Positions 21,403 through 32,928 of a stretch of 64,000 nucleotides of DNA are shown here, one piece after another. The stretch spans positions 248,001-312,000 of the forward strand of contig JAUFSD010000012.1 of assembly GCA_033030425.1 (NCBI GenBank), given 5' to 3'. The notes below the pieces were generated by a model. That model searched no databases. It worked only from the letters and a program-made list of their open reading frames with translations, and was not told where the DNA came from. The translations under genes were made by a program, and so were the position numbers. Positions within the stretch are counted from its first letter, which is position 1. Each line of letters begins with the position of its first letter. The stretch is from Verpa conica. Taxonomy: Eukaryota; Ascomycota; Pezizomycetes; Pezizales; Morchellaceae.

Positions 21403-24033
21403 AACTCAAATCTAGAATATCACGTTTCCCAATTTCTTTGCTGTTCACTATATATAGTTAAGTGGTGGCCATCTAGCTGTTGATATACGCGATATTCCTA
21501 TACCTAGCATAAATGAAACTACGATCTAAAGAAGATATCTAACTAATCAAGCAAAGTGTTGTATTGGCTCATGAGGTGTTACTCAGTAGATAGTATAACA
21601 GCTACTATATGCGCTAGAATAAAACAGTACGCCTTGACTACCTTTATGTTATCGGACTGAATAAACCTAAAGCCGTGGGGGCCCAGGATGACCGATTTTC
21701 AGAAGCTACATAATTCCTTCTTTGCACATTGTTAGCTAGGTATTTTGCACACCATGCACTAGCCTATAGACTTACATGTATAGAAAAAAGAAGAAAAATA
21801 CTATATGCACCCCAATTCTAGAAACATCAGCCATATACTTGGGGCGGGCAAAAGTACCCGAAAATGCGGGCCTTGTTCTCACTAATAGATAGCTGTAACT
21901 TGCCCACTAGAGCTACTTCGTTGAACAAATAGCCCCTGTCAGAGACTTGCATTGTCAGGTACTTCTTACCTATCCCGAGAATAGTCTCCTGTAGAATTCA
22001 AAGATTGAAAATATGACTCCTAGATGACCCAGTTAGTGGAGCCATTGATACTTACCTGCTAACCTTGATCTCCGAACTCTAAGTGAGTTGATAACTAGCC
22101 AAACCTTCTGTACGGAGCTGTCCTTGAACGTATTACAAAATTACCCTAGATTTACGATTCTGCGATTATGCAAATGCAGCCGGTGCCAAAACCTCAGAAA
22201 CCTATGCAATCTATATACATACGGAAATGCTAGTAAAGATTAAAGCATACCAAGAGTGCACTACTCGCGACAGGAGGTACATACCCGGAGGTTTAGGTCT
22301 CTGATAGGGAATATCTATTGGGTACAGAGGTTTTTCTGTGGAAGGTATATCTGTCTGTTATCTTGGTGGGGATTCTTACTTGAATTTTGGTACTTATTGC
22401 CTGACACGAGTACATATACTCTCATACCATTATATTTCTAGCGCATATATTCCCAAGGCTAGTCTGGGGCGCCTCGTTCACCCATAGCTCGGGTATGTGC
22501 GCACACCGACTTGCTTGTTGGAACGCCATAGCAGAACCTTGGACGGGAGATATAACAGTTATCCCACAATCATTCAAGAGGGTGATTTACACATATCTAG
22601 CATCATATTAAGAGCTCTAAAAAATCAATCTAATGTTGCCACGATTGTTAGACTACTTTAGCGGGCAAGGCTGAATTTAAAATATACGTTTCTCCGTAAG
22701 ACCATTACCCCGGTTTGAAGCCTACGCTCCTCCAGGAAATTTACCTACCGCTACCCTAAGTATATATAAGAGACTCTGTTTTATATTTTTATTTTTATTG
22801 TTGCGAACTATAGTGCTGGAAAGTGGTGTACTCTAACGATCTATTGCGACATGATAAATTAATGTGACCGAGAACTTCAAAGAAAATAGGGCATATCGAT
22901 TTTGAACCTGGTAAAACGATCAATGGAGAACTGGGGCTATGGGTATTTATGGTTAAATTAAAAACTAATGCTCTAGTGTTACCTCCCCCTTAGTAGATAT
23001 ATATACCCTCCATAATTTTAAATTAGATATCCCATACATATTAAAACAGGCCAAATTAACCTGTTACAGGAGTTTACATTGATTTCTATGTGTTGCTGAT
23101 TTAAAATATTCATCACTTTCAATCCGAACGTACACGTAGAGCCTGGTTCTAGCAAAAGGGGAGAATCGCGACAGCATATTTGGGGCTTTTATCGGTCCCT
23201 CACAGTTTTCGGAAGATACCAGAAATATATATTAGTAGGTTATATATATAAACATATATAACCTATCTACACATAAATATTATCTCGAATTTATAACAAT
23301 TAATTGATATATATAGGTTATCAAAAATGAGTTTTCCTTAAATCCGTTCCGCTCAGTGATCTAGACGCGCTATGTTTTCAGACGGAATTATACATTTACT
23401 AGATTAACTATAGCTACTTGCAAGTATAGTGAAATCGCCCTATAAATACTCTAGGTTATAAGGATATTCGCCTTATAATTGTATGTATACAGCAGACGGT
23501 TTTGTGCACAACTGCAGAAATCATAACCCATGGCAACTCAACAGGCTTAGTTAGAATTATCGCTTACAGAAAACCTCTAGTTTCTAACCACCTCTTATAG
23601 CTGATTATTGAGGGGAGGGGGACTAAATACTGAGTCCCCCTCTAGGCCGGCCTCTCCGGCCCCCCATAATCAGCTACAAGATCGATCGAGGCGGTTAAAA
23701 ACTAAAGGTGGTAACCAAAGATAGAAGTAGGAGCCTAACTCAGTGATTTGGCAGATAGTCACAGGTCTAGGAGTTTAGTCATATTATGTTATATTAGATC
23801 CAACACAACTATTATAGACGGGGTATCCTAACATTGGGTATATACGCGGGGTTGAAAGAAGCGAGTATCGGTTCTCAAAAAACACATAACTGCTTCGTGA
23901 AAAAAATAATTTCAAGGCTAGTTCGAATATGCAGCTCTGGTTCTGACAAAACGTGACACCCCCTGCTTCTCTTGTTAGTACATGGTGCCTATTGGTTGTG
24001 GGCCGGTGCCTTTGTGCTACTTCTCAATTGATA
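21403..24033. other. Long AT-rich gene-free stretch
   Basis: No supportable gene over about 2.6 kb. The only structure I see is AT-rich palindromes near 23235-23262 and a hairpin-like inverted repeat at 23572-23713. Confidence 0.5.
23572..23713. repeat. Imperfect inverted repeat (hairpin, about 140 bp)
   Basis: The left arm contains TAACCACCTC and TAGCTGATTATTGAGGGG. The right arm contains the complement of TAACCGCCTC and TAGCTGATTATGGGGGG. An 8-base insertion separates the matches in one arm. This could be a decayed MITE; no clear target duplication was found. Confidence 0.5.
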
Positions 24034-24775
24034 TATGGTGCCCGAAGTCTTAAAGGTGTACCAAGCTAAGGGAGCATGCAACGCTCTTGGCGTTCAGGTT
24101 AAAATATATAACCAAGAAGAATAAGCCTAAGAAGTATGATTAGAGAGTAAATTAAAGTAACTAGACCCCTTTTATGAATATCAAGATCAAAAAATCAACC
24201 AAGAGTCCAGATTTGCTGTTCATATACCAAAATGTAACCTGTACTAATGGGACTTTACACCTGGCCCTGGTGCCAAGAGCGTTGCATTTTCCCTTGCTTG
24301 GTAACGTATTCGACGGGGTTGTGGGTCAGTCGGGGTAGTGTGTCGCATAGCAACAGCAAAATCAAATACTACCAGCTGTATGAAGCCCACCTCCAATGTT
24401 CAAATAGCTTGATTTTATTTTTTACTTTGTATAATCTATCTTCTAGCTTACTCCTCTTTTTTTTGCAGGTGAATTTGGCCTATAGTTACTGAGAAACTCT
24501 CCTGGCCCCTAATCACACACAAATATTTTGTATGAGGAACTTAGAAAGCAGTATAACACAGCCAATTATAGGATAACTTGGTTATAGGGTCTATAATCCT
24601 TAGTTACTCTTCTAAAAAGCATTTCTAGCTAGTTATTTATCTCTATATTGTTGTGGTTCTGCAGCTGCTAGCTAGGCTGCTCTTGATTCTTTGCTGTGTT
24701 TTGATGTGACACACTACCCCGACTGACCCACAACCCCGTCGAATACGTTACACCTTTAAGACTTCCGACACCATA
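24034..24775. mobile_element. MITE with about 70-bp terminal inverted repeats, interrupted by a second MITE
   Basis: The left end TATGGTGCCCGAAGTCTTAA pairs with the right end, whose complement is TATGGTGTCGGAAGTCTTAA. The left repeat then breaks at 24061, resumes at 24302 with TAACGTATTCGACGGGGTTG, and matches the complement of 24708-24750 base for base over about 43 positions. Removing 24061-24301 and one TA restores a continuous inverted repeat. The ends are TGGTG...CACCA flanked by TA. There is no coding capacity. The original length was about 500 bp. Confidence 0.85.
24061..24301. mobile_element. 241-bp MITE inserted in the terminal repeat of another MITE
   Basis: The ends are CCAAGCTAAGGGAGCATGCA and the complement of CCAAGCAAGGGAAAATGCAA. 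The inverted repeat continues through ACGCTCTTGG to about 30 bp. TA lies on each side (24059-24060 and 24302-24303), and in the uninterrupted partner repeat there is a single TA at this point. That shows directly a TA duplication on insertion. No coding capacity. Confidence 0.88.
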
Positions 24776-24919
24776 CATGTTTTCCGTAAATCAACGCTAG
24801 ACACTTCATTCTGCAGAGAAGTTGACTGAACTTATCACCGAAATTCGCGTTTATTCTGGGATTTTTGTTTCAATAAAATGTAGATGCTTAGTGGTACATG
24901 TTGCCAGCCACTCAATGTA

Positions 24920-25018
24920 CTCGTTGAAAATAAAGTCTGTCGCCTGGGTACGGGTTGCAGCCAGGCTTCCATACAAGGAAGTGATGTACCCAGACGACAG
25001 ACTTTATTTTTCAGCGAG
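24920..25018. mobile_element. Short hairpin MITE (99 bp), CTC...GAG ends
   Basis: Arms of about 34 bases: TACTCGTTGAAAATAAAGTC at the left, and the complement of TACTCGCTGAAAAATAAAGT at the right. TA flanks lie at 24918-24919 and 25019-25020. The loop is about 35 bases. Same layout as the element at 31352-31456, but the arm sequences differ. Confidence 0.75.
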
Positions 25019-25058
25019 TATATAGTACACAACTATGCCCAAGTACCGCAGAATCTAG

Positions 25059-25255
25059 CGAGACCGAGAATCGCGCTAGGAGGTTGAAATAAGAAGTGGC
25101 AAAGCACTTAACTCGTAAAGGAAGCTACTACTCCTAAGTAAGCAAAAAAAAGCGAAGGAGGTATCTCTCTTGGTATAGTAAGTGGCGAAAACAGCTGTTG
25201 CTAAACTCTTCTTAGGGAGATTGTCCAGCCACACTTTGTTTAGACGTCTTAGTGC
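25059..25255 (+). repeat. Dispersed repeat, copy 2 (197 bp)
   Basis: Direct-orientation copy of 811-1007. It ends at TTAGTGC, after which the two sequences differ. It lies 40 bases to the right of the hairpin MITE at 24920-25018. Confidence 0.85.
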
Positions 25256-27277
25256 AATTCCCCCTTATGCTGGTGAAAAATGCTGCCCCCCCAAAGTGAC
25301 GGTGCTTAATATATAGTGACCTACGAAAAAGAGTAGAAGCCTGGGACTAGCCACACGAATGTGGCCCCCACGCAAAAAGGGCAGCTTCACCAGCGTAAGG
25401 GATAATTCCAGGATTCTCCATCCCCAAGAAAACAACGCCACGAAACTGCCTGGAACCCAACGAAAGAGCACTTTGTTACTATAAAAGGATGAAACAGTTA
25501 CTAGAGAATAGATAAGTAGATAAATGTAACTCCGATTCTCCTCGGGCTTCTGAGAATAATTTGATTTGTGATGAATAGCCGGGTATGAGTGACAAATTTA
25601 AATGAGTATACTAGGGTAAAATGAAGGCTGCTAATGAGAGTGCTAGTTATTTCATAAATTTATTCTTGATAATTCCCTCTGAGCGATCGAGGCGGGGAGT
25701 TTTGACGTATACATAGGCTATATGTATGGGACTAATAGATTTTTGATTAGCTGTTTCGTCTAAGGCATGTCTCCCCCAGAGAGATATGAGGATTTCCGGT
25801 CTATATATTTCTTATTTTTAATATTATAAAATATGATTCTTAGCTACTACACTATTTTTAGAGTATACGTAGCCATACTAGAAGTACCAGAGCAGTAATT
25901 TTAAGGCTTTGTTAAAGCTACCAAATTACTAGGCTATCCGTGCCAGCGTTACCCAAGCAATGGCGTTATCCTAGTCTCATTCCTATTGCCATGTCCCTTC
26001 CTAGACCCTATGGCCAAATTTGCTGTGTATGTTATTTTCTAAGCTCTCCATACAAAATGCTTATGTGTACTTAAGGGCTAGGAAAATTTCTTAGTGGATA
26101 TAGGCCAAATCCGCCCACCAAAAAAAAAGGAGTAATCTAGAGCATAGATTAAATACCAAGTGAAACAAAGCTAGCTATTTGGATAGTGGAGGTGGGTGTT
26201 ACAGCTAGCAATATATTCATTTTGCTATGTTACAGTGCTCTGTATGAGGCAACTGTATTAAACCATTGTATGACCTGCATGAAATACATAATGCACTGGA
26301 GTTGGTCACATGTAAAACTAAGTTTGTGATCACTCAATTGCGTATCACGTGGCCAAATCGGAATAGAGTCTATACACGTGGCGCAGTGACTGGATCTTCC
26401 GCCAAGGATATAGTGTCATCATAGAGCATGTTTTTCCCCTACACCCGAGGCACAGTGCTTGGCAACGTAATACCTACTCAAGATTTGACTTTTACTAGCC
26501 ATTTATATTTTCACAAAAGTTCTAGGGCTGAGCGTATTGGTTATAGACCCTATCTATTAGCCCGTGCTTATTACCGAAGGAGTTACATGTAAGTGATTTG
26601 AGTAATGCACTGGGCTTGTACCTGAATCCTACACTTCCGTAAAAATCAAAAATCACATCGCTGGACCTATACATTCATTTGTGCCTGCTTTTTTTCATAG
26701 TTCTTATAGTGATTCGGCCTTTTGCTGTTTTGTTTGAGATATTTGCACGCTAACTTCAAACAGACACTATTCCTATCCCCCACGGCCCCAGAAACACTCT
26801 ATTGAATTTCCCCCCTCCGCTATCTTAGCTCATATATATTGCTCCTCCTACTCCTCTACTTCTGGGTCCCTGCTTATTCCTGCCCCACTACTACACTAAT
26901 TAAGGTTACTACTTCTAATTAACTATTAATAGGCTAAGATTCCGTGACAACAAAACATGGGCTAGTTGAAAATTATAGTGACTAAATACAGATAATCCTC
27001 TCCCTCTTTTTATTTCTTTTATTTTTTTATTCGATTACTGCTAATAAAATTTTATAGATGACATGGTAAATAAATTAAAGAATTGATATGCCAGAACTAT
27101 GACCGTATGCGTGGACCTGGCAGAAACTTTTAGCCATTGCCAATTAAGAGAGACAAAAAAAAAAGAAAGAAAAAGATTGGATAAGGGGGAAACAGTCCTT
27201 GAAGATAGCTTTATATGTCTATAACCAAAAACCGTAAACTAATCCCCTCAGGCCCAAGACTCTCTATCTATAACTAA
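25256..27277. other. AT-rich intergenic region, no gene seen
   Basis: No supportable gene. A short minus-strand frame at about 25265-25471 lacks any motif. Confidence 0.5.
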
Positions 27278-28682
27278 TTAATTGGGTAGATAGAAGGGAG
27301 GATTCCAAGAGTCAGGCGCTTCTGAACCATCCGGAAATAATTCCTGCATAGCAAGCAGATCCTCAATGGTATCTTGGACGATATTGTTTTCAGGGTTATC
27401 GATTCCAGAGTCTTCGTCGCGGATGTTTTGAGGTGACAGCGGGCTTTGTACCCAAGCTCCATTATAATTAAGACCCTCCTCCAAAGCTAGATGAGCCTGA
27501 GAGGATCCCGGTAGTTCAGGTGGATACTCCACCGAGGCTACATCATAATTTTCGGGAGGCTCGTTCGGTGCCTCTACTTGGTCTACCCAAACTATTTCGA
27601 TTTTATCAAAACCATTGAGCAGCACTAGTTTATCTTTGATGGAGTGGTCTTACAAGGGTTTGGTATCTGTAGTGGAAATAAGATCTCATAGATCTTCTGC
27701 CAAGTCTTTGCCTTCCCTACACCTTTGGCCTTCTCAATGGCGTCATTTCCAGATGGATCTATGATATCTGATTTTTTGCAGTTCTCGCTTTCAAGGTGGT
27801 GTTTAATTTCGTCGTATCTACCGGCCCGGAATACCCTACATCTACCGCATTGAAAATGCTTCAAGTGCTGCTCTTTGCAATGTTCCCTTCAACAAGTAGT
27901 CGATGTTAGCACTGATTGGGATACGAAAATTCAAGGTCTATTTCAACGGCAACAGTATGGCTTATACTCCTAGCTCTAAGCTTTTGACGGCTCGATAGTA
28001 GTACTATGATAGCCTAAAATAAAGCTCATACTGTGACCACCAAAAAAAACAATCTTGATAATATGTTATATTAGAGTGGTAATCCATACTTTACCCGAGA
28101 AAGTTTAGCATCATGCCACCCCATGCAGCCTATATATTCAGTAGCGTCGTGTTTGTAGTATGGACAGGCGAATGGACGGCTAGCGGGAGGGCGAAGTGCT
28201 TTACTCTGACTCTGTTTACTTCCTCGTAGTCTTTTGCTAGGGTGATCGGAAGAACTATCTTCGCCTTGGCTACTGCCCTCTGTTTGGTTTGGGGGAGTTG
28301 TTTGACGCCTAGAACGCTTTAATGAACTTTGTTTGTCCCTTCCACTCTCATTCTCTCCTCCATTACACCTCTTAGTACCGGCGCTAGCTTCAAGACTAGA
28401 AAATATTCCGAGGTAGAGGAGCCGCTCGAAAATATCGCTCCCTCTATTGTCGCCCTTTACCCAGCAGTTGCTCCTCCGGACCTGGGCTGTGTTGAGTGAA
28501 GTAACAGCAGGTGTGATAGAGTCTTCAAGCATGATGCCGACTAGTCGAAGTCCGGTTATGTCGCTTGTAAACGTGGAGCCACGTTCTCGGTACCTAAACC
28601 GCACACGACTCCCCCGTCGAAGCCTTTGTACCCCTAGACCAGGGCCTTCGGTTGTCTCACTTAACTCTCGATGAGGCCGCAT
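27278..28682 (-). CDS. Zinc-finger family member D, ankyrin region lost
   Basis: Three exons: 28682-28090, 27886-27654 and 27591-27278 (379 residues). ATG 28682 is the first after an in-frame stop. The first 100 residues show no ankyrin repeat. A Ser/Gln/Glu-rich linker leads to HPSKRLRGSK (basic patch). Finger 1 is FACPYYKHDATEYIGC...KEHCKEQH, and finger 2 is CGRC...H...C. KTWQKIYEILFPLQIPNP follows, then a WVDQVEAP... acidic tail with DEDSGIDNPEN. The first intron is 203 nt and shares sequence with the 192-nt intron at the same place in gene F. Introns at this position are 55-75 nt in the other members. The short form keeps the zinc-finger module alone, so it may act as a reduced version of A or B. 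That is inference. Confidence 0.75.
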
Positions 28683-31073
28683 CGAAAGTCACTAAAAAGA
28701 CTTTTTTTGGTGGTGGCCGATGGAGAAGCAAAGGCTAGTAGGTAAGGCGCCGAAGAGCTGGCCGTAATGTCGGAGCCGGATGCGGATCGGGGCTTCTTCA
28801 GGTAGAAGAAGCACAAGGTCTTTGGATTGTTACTAAAATGCCTATTAGTACGAGCTATTTTATAATGAAGGTAACCCAAGAGAAGGCTAAACTTGGGCGG
28901 TGGCCTAGCTTTAAAACTACAATCTTGCGACTGTCGCGGGTACCCCTCCGATACACAACCAAGTGACTGGGTGGGTTTTCAATTATAGATAGCCAATCAG
29001 AGACGTTTATAGGGTGGCAAATGTCTTAGGAATATAAGAACAAATTCTGCATAAGTGGTTAGCAATAGTAGTTCAAAGATACATCTACATATTCCATCAA
29101 ATTAAAGGGTCTCTGTAACATGATCACTCTGTTTTCACCACCAACTGTCCTTCCATCAATGCTTTCCTAACCTTGAGAGCTTTCTTGAGCCCCCTCTAAT
29201 TGATGGGTATCTCTAGAAAAACATGGAACACTTGACACCTGAGGGCTAAGATAGATACCCTCTAGTTTAGGGCAGTGATAAATGAAGGCCTGTACAAGTA
29301 GAAGCCTAAAATGCGTAGAAATAGCAAAATTCCGACACACAAAACCCATTGAAACACAACAGGACATTTCTATAGGCATGATGCGAGCACTACATACCTT
29401 CCAAAATACAAATTGTGTAGTATAACCTAGCAGGTACCAGCACTTAAAGGTGCTTCAGCGTAGCACCCACAGATCACTCCCCAACTGAGACTACAAAAAA
29501 TGTAGCCCACGTGATCACTTTTTCAATAGACCTTCGCATTTCATCTTCAATAATACTACATCACCTAACTGCCCAGTCGAGAACGCCCACGGGTTGAAGT
29601 ACTTGGGTGGTTGGGCTTGTACACGCAATTAAGGTGCCAGCGTTTTGGGGACCGATCAGCTATGTCCACATAATTCAAAGCTTATTGGCTAAGATCTACC
29701 TCTGTGGGTTCCCCAAGATCACTTTTCACAAACAACTAAGAATAATGAAGGTCACCGTATAGGATCTTACCGAAAATATAGTAAGAAATTGAAAAATCGA
29801 ATTAAAATCGATCGCCGGGCTATATTAGTTGACTTGTCTAGCTGGTGACAAGTCACGATTGAGCTGGCCGTAGCCGAGAAAGGCTTGCAACATAAACAGG
29901 AAACTTCCAGTCACCAATTTTTTAGCCAATCATATCCGGTTTCATGATGGTTTCAAGCTTAGCAACATAAGTAATAAGCACCCATCCAAGGGATAAAACC
30001 GTCCTCGATACCTGCTACTCCTCGCCTTTCTAGTTAATTGGGTGGGATTATACAAGTTTCAGTAAAGGAGTGTATCTCAATTTGATTAGAAATCTTCCCT
30101 AAACCCCCATAATTTCTTGACCATATGGCCCTCAAAATTTAACAAAAGCTAGATTAGGAAGGGCAGAGAGGTTACCCAAGGGTAAACGTGAGAGTCGGTA
30201 TGTCATATGACGTAATCAGTCTTCTAATCACTCGATCTATATCAAAAACTTTTGATATATAATAGCAGATGATATATAGAGTATTATTATAAGGCTTTCT
30301 TGGCCCCAGAAGCCACGACTGATTATCTATATATCCCAAAAACCCAATTCTCGCTCATGATACAGTCCCTAAATGACCGCTGGTATGACCCTACAAATAG
30401 CCTATATTATAATTAAGGTACCCACAATAGGCATAAAGAGTCCCATCAGGAGGCTCGAAGATGAAGCCTTATGGTAAAATAGGAGAGAGCGAGATTCTAT
30501 CACAACTTTATTAGGTCCGAAAGAAAATTAAACCGTAGATTTTCTTGAGGTTGCAACTTACTACGCGCGTAGTATTTATCAGCTCCCACATCAAAGACTA
30601 CTCCGAGTTAAAACGAGTAGTAGCCTAAAGTTGTCGACGGCAGTTTTTTTTCCTTGTTTCCTTCTATAAGATACCAATACTTTAAAAACTCATTCGATGA
30701 TAGTATCAACTTATGTTAGCACGGAAACTTCAGCTATATTTGCTAAGTTTCTAATCTATCGGTACACTCTGGTGTCTATGTCTTGAGAAAAAAACATATA
30801 GAGCGCTTAGATTAGATTTAAAGTGACAGACCAGATTATGGTCATTATTTATCATATATAGTAGTATAAGGGACTGAAATAATAGAGCAAAAAGACGTAG
30901 ATTGATGTTTAATGAGAAGAGGGAGCAAGCTACCAATATATGTCTCACAAAGAAGCCCTAACCCTTATATCACCCGGATTCCTAAATAACTAATCAAGCG
31001 TTCTGCGCGTGATCTCTCCCAAGCTATTCCTATTTAGTTTGTGCAGGGGAACCTCACTCGAGTTAAGATCCTA
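28683..31073. other. AT-rich intergenic region, no gene seen
   Basis: No supportable gene. Minus-strand frames just upstream of gene D (about 28661-28879) could hide a further 5' exon, but no splice pair convinced me. Confidence 0.45.
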
Positions 31074-31342
31074 CCGTACCTACTCGAAAAATTCGCTATC
31101 TCCAGTCTCAGTTGTATTAAATCCGGACCAGAGAGAGTAAGGCTTGGTTTGAGGGTTAAGTTTGGTCTCAAGAACGAATAATATTGAAGGCTTGACTTAA
31201 GCGGGTACTATGCACAAAACCCACCATTCACAGGGGATCCACAAACCCTATCCTACTCCTAACCTCCGCCGAGCCTTCCTCTCTCTGGTCCGGATATAAT
31301 ATATCTGAGACCGGACATAGCGAATTTTTCGAGCAGATACGG
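31074..31342. mobile_element. 269-bp MITE with about 70-bp terminal inverted repeats
   Basis: The left arm starts CCGTACCTACTCGAAAAATT and the complement of the right arm starts CCGTATCTGCTCGAAAAATT. Matching continues through CGCTAT, GTCTCAG and ATCCGGACCAGAGAGAG. TA lies at 31072-31073 and 31343-31344. A diverged relative of the left arm end and interior occurs at about 46480-46640. Confidence 0.8.
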
Positions 31343-31351
31343 TATTAGGTA

Positions 31352-31456
31352 CTCACCGTCAGGTTTATAATGCCAGCTGGCTAAGCATACCTGCTAAAAT
31401 GTCCGAATTTCATACATCCATGCTTAGTCAGCTGGCATTATAAACCTGGCGGTGAG
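31352..31456. mobile_element. 105-bp hairpin MITE, CTC...GAG ends
   Basis: Arms of about 37 bases: CTCACCGTCAGGTTTATAAT at the left, and the complement of CTCACCGCCAGGTTTATAAT at the right, with two mismatches overall. TA flanks lie at 31350-31351 and 31457-31458. It lies 9 bases to the right of the MITE at 31074-31342. Confidence 0.82.
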
Positions 31457-31647
31457 TAGAAGTAGGGGTGATGGCTGTAGAATAGGTACGATATCTATCC
31501 CAGGATAACTCCCGTTAAAATGTAATCACGTGATTTGTTTATTAGAAGCTCCAGAGTGCTTTCCCATAATGGCTCGATCAATGCCGCTCAGATATATTGG
31601 GTCCATATATTAGTCTCTTCACCAAAAAATACTCAACTAAGCGCTTC

Positions 31648-31708
31648 CGTGCCAAGAGGTTGACACGTGAAAGGCTTTCAAACCGTCACGTGCTACTCTC
31701 TTGGCACG
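31648..31708. repeat. Imperfect palindrome with CGTGCCAAGAG arms
   Basis: CGTGCCAAGAG at 31648-31658 pairs with CTCTTGGCACG at 31698-31708. Inner CACGTGA / TCACGTG also pair. It could fold into a hairpin and carries several CACGTG E-box-like sites. No target duplication was seen. Confidence 0.55.
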
Positions 31709-32928
31709 TGGAAACACGAGCATAATTGATCCTTAGAATCCAAACTCAAGGTCTATGGGAGGCCGGGATTTGGTTAGGTATTCATATATACATGTGTGTG
31801 TCTAGCTACAATTACCTACGTGACGCGCAAAAAGACATTAGCAAGCCTTACCTTTAGACACCCACAATTCCTAGTCTCTAAATACAACCTTACTAGCCTT
31901 CAAATAATCTCCTAGAATAGACAATCCTACTATAATAACTTCTTATACAAGGCGAAAGGGTATTTGAAAGCAGCTATAAGATTCTACCAGTCTAACATAG
32001 TTCATCTTTACTCTAGTTTTAACTTGACAAGCACTTAATATAATTTCGTTAATTACCTGTATATACTATATAAATACTATATAAGGATACAAGCCCACTT
32101 CTAGCCTTCAGTTAGAGATCTCTCTGGATGAAGACTAAAAAGGCTTTTCCACATCCCGAGTGAGTTTTGCAGATCTATTTAAGACGAAATGATTCAATCT
32201 ACTAAACGGTACCCAAACTCCTGCTGAGATCTCCTCCACAGAATATCCCCTCGAGTCCAAGCCGCTTGCTACACGCCTATATTAGTCATCCTAGCGAGGA
32301 TCATTGATTTATAATATAAAGTGGCAGGATCCTGATCTGGATCTTGGCCATTGTTGGGGTACGAGTTTCCGGATGGTTCCGTTAAGTGATGATTAGTAGT
32401 AATACCGTACTCCAGCTAGTTGTTTAATATTTACCCATATAAAGTTTATTTATTTAAATGGTCTCCGCTGGTTTGTCTCTGTGGGCTAACAGAAGGTTGA
32501 ATTATAAGCTCTCTAGATACTTATTTCAGTACTTAATAATATAAAAGTTATATAAAAATTAAGTTAATTTAGGCCCTACCTAATGCCATTAATACCTATT
32601 ATCCGAGGATTGCTTTAATATTACGCTAAAAATATTATATTTATATATACTAGCTAATGGAATACGTGATTAAATACACATATTATACCAGCACCCACAT
32701 ATTTCCAGCTCCCCCTAAAGTGAACGTACCCTATGTCAACAATTTATGCCTACAAAGTAGCAATGTTATATCACAGGATGTAACATAATACAATACCCAT
32801 TAATATAAGCTACACTACCACAAAGTCCGAGGTCCCAAGGGTTATTGTTAATTGGTGGTTTGGAAAACAATGATACTGCTAGGACCGATGATACTCTGGA
32901 ACCTGTAGAGCTATTGGACTTGGTGTTG
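31709..32928. other. AT-rich intergenic region, 3' flank of gene E
   Basis: No gene seen. Frames downstream of the gene E stop (32766-32981) resemble the alternative frame downstream of gene C, and may be decayed tail sequence. Confidence 0.45.
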
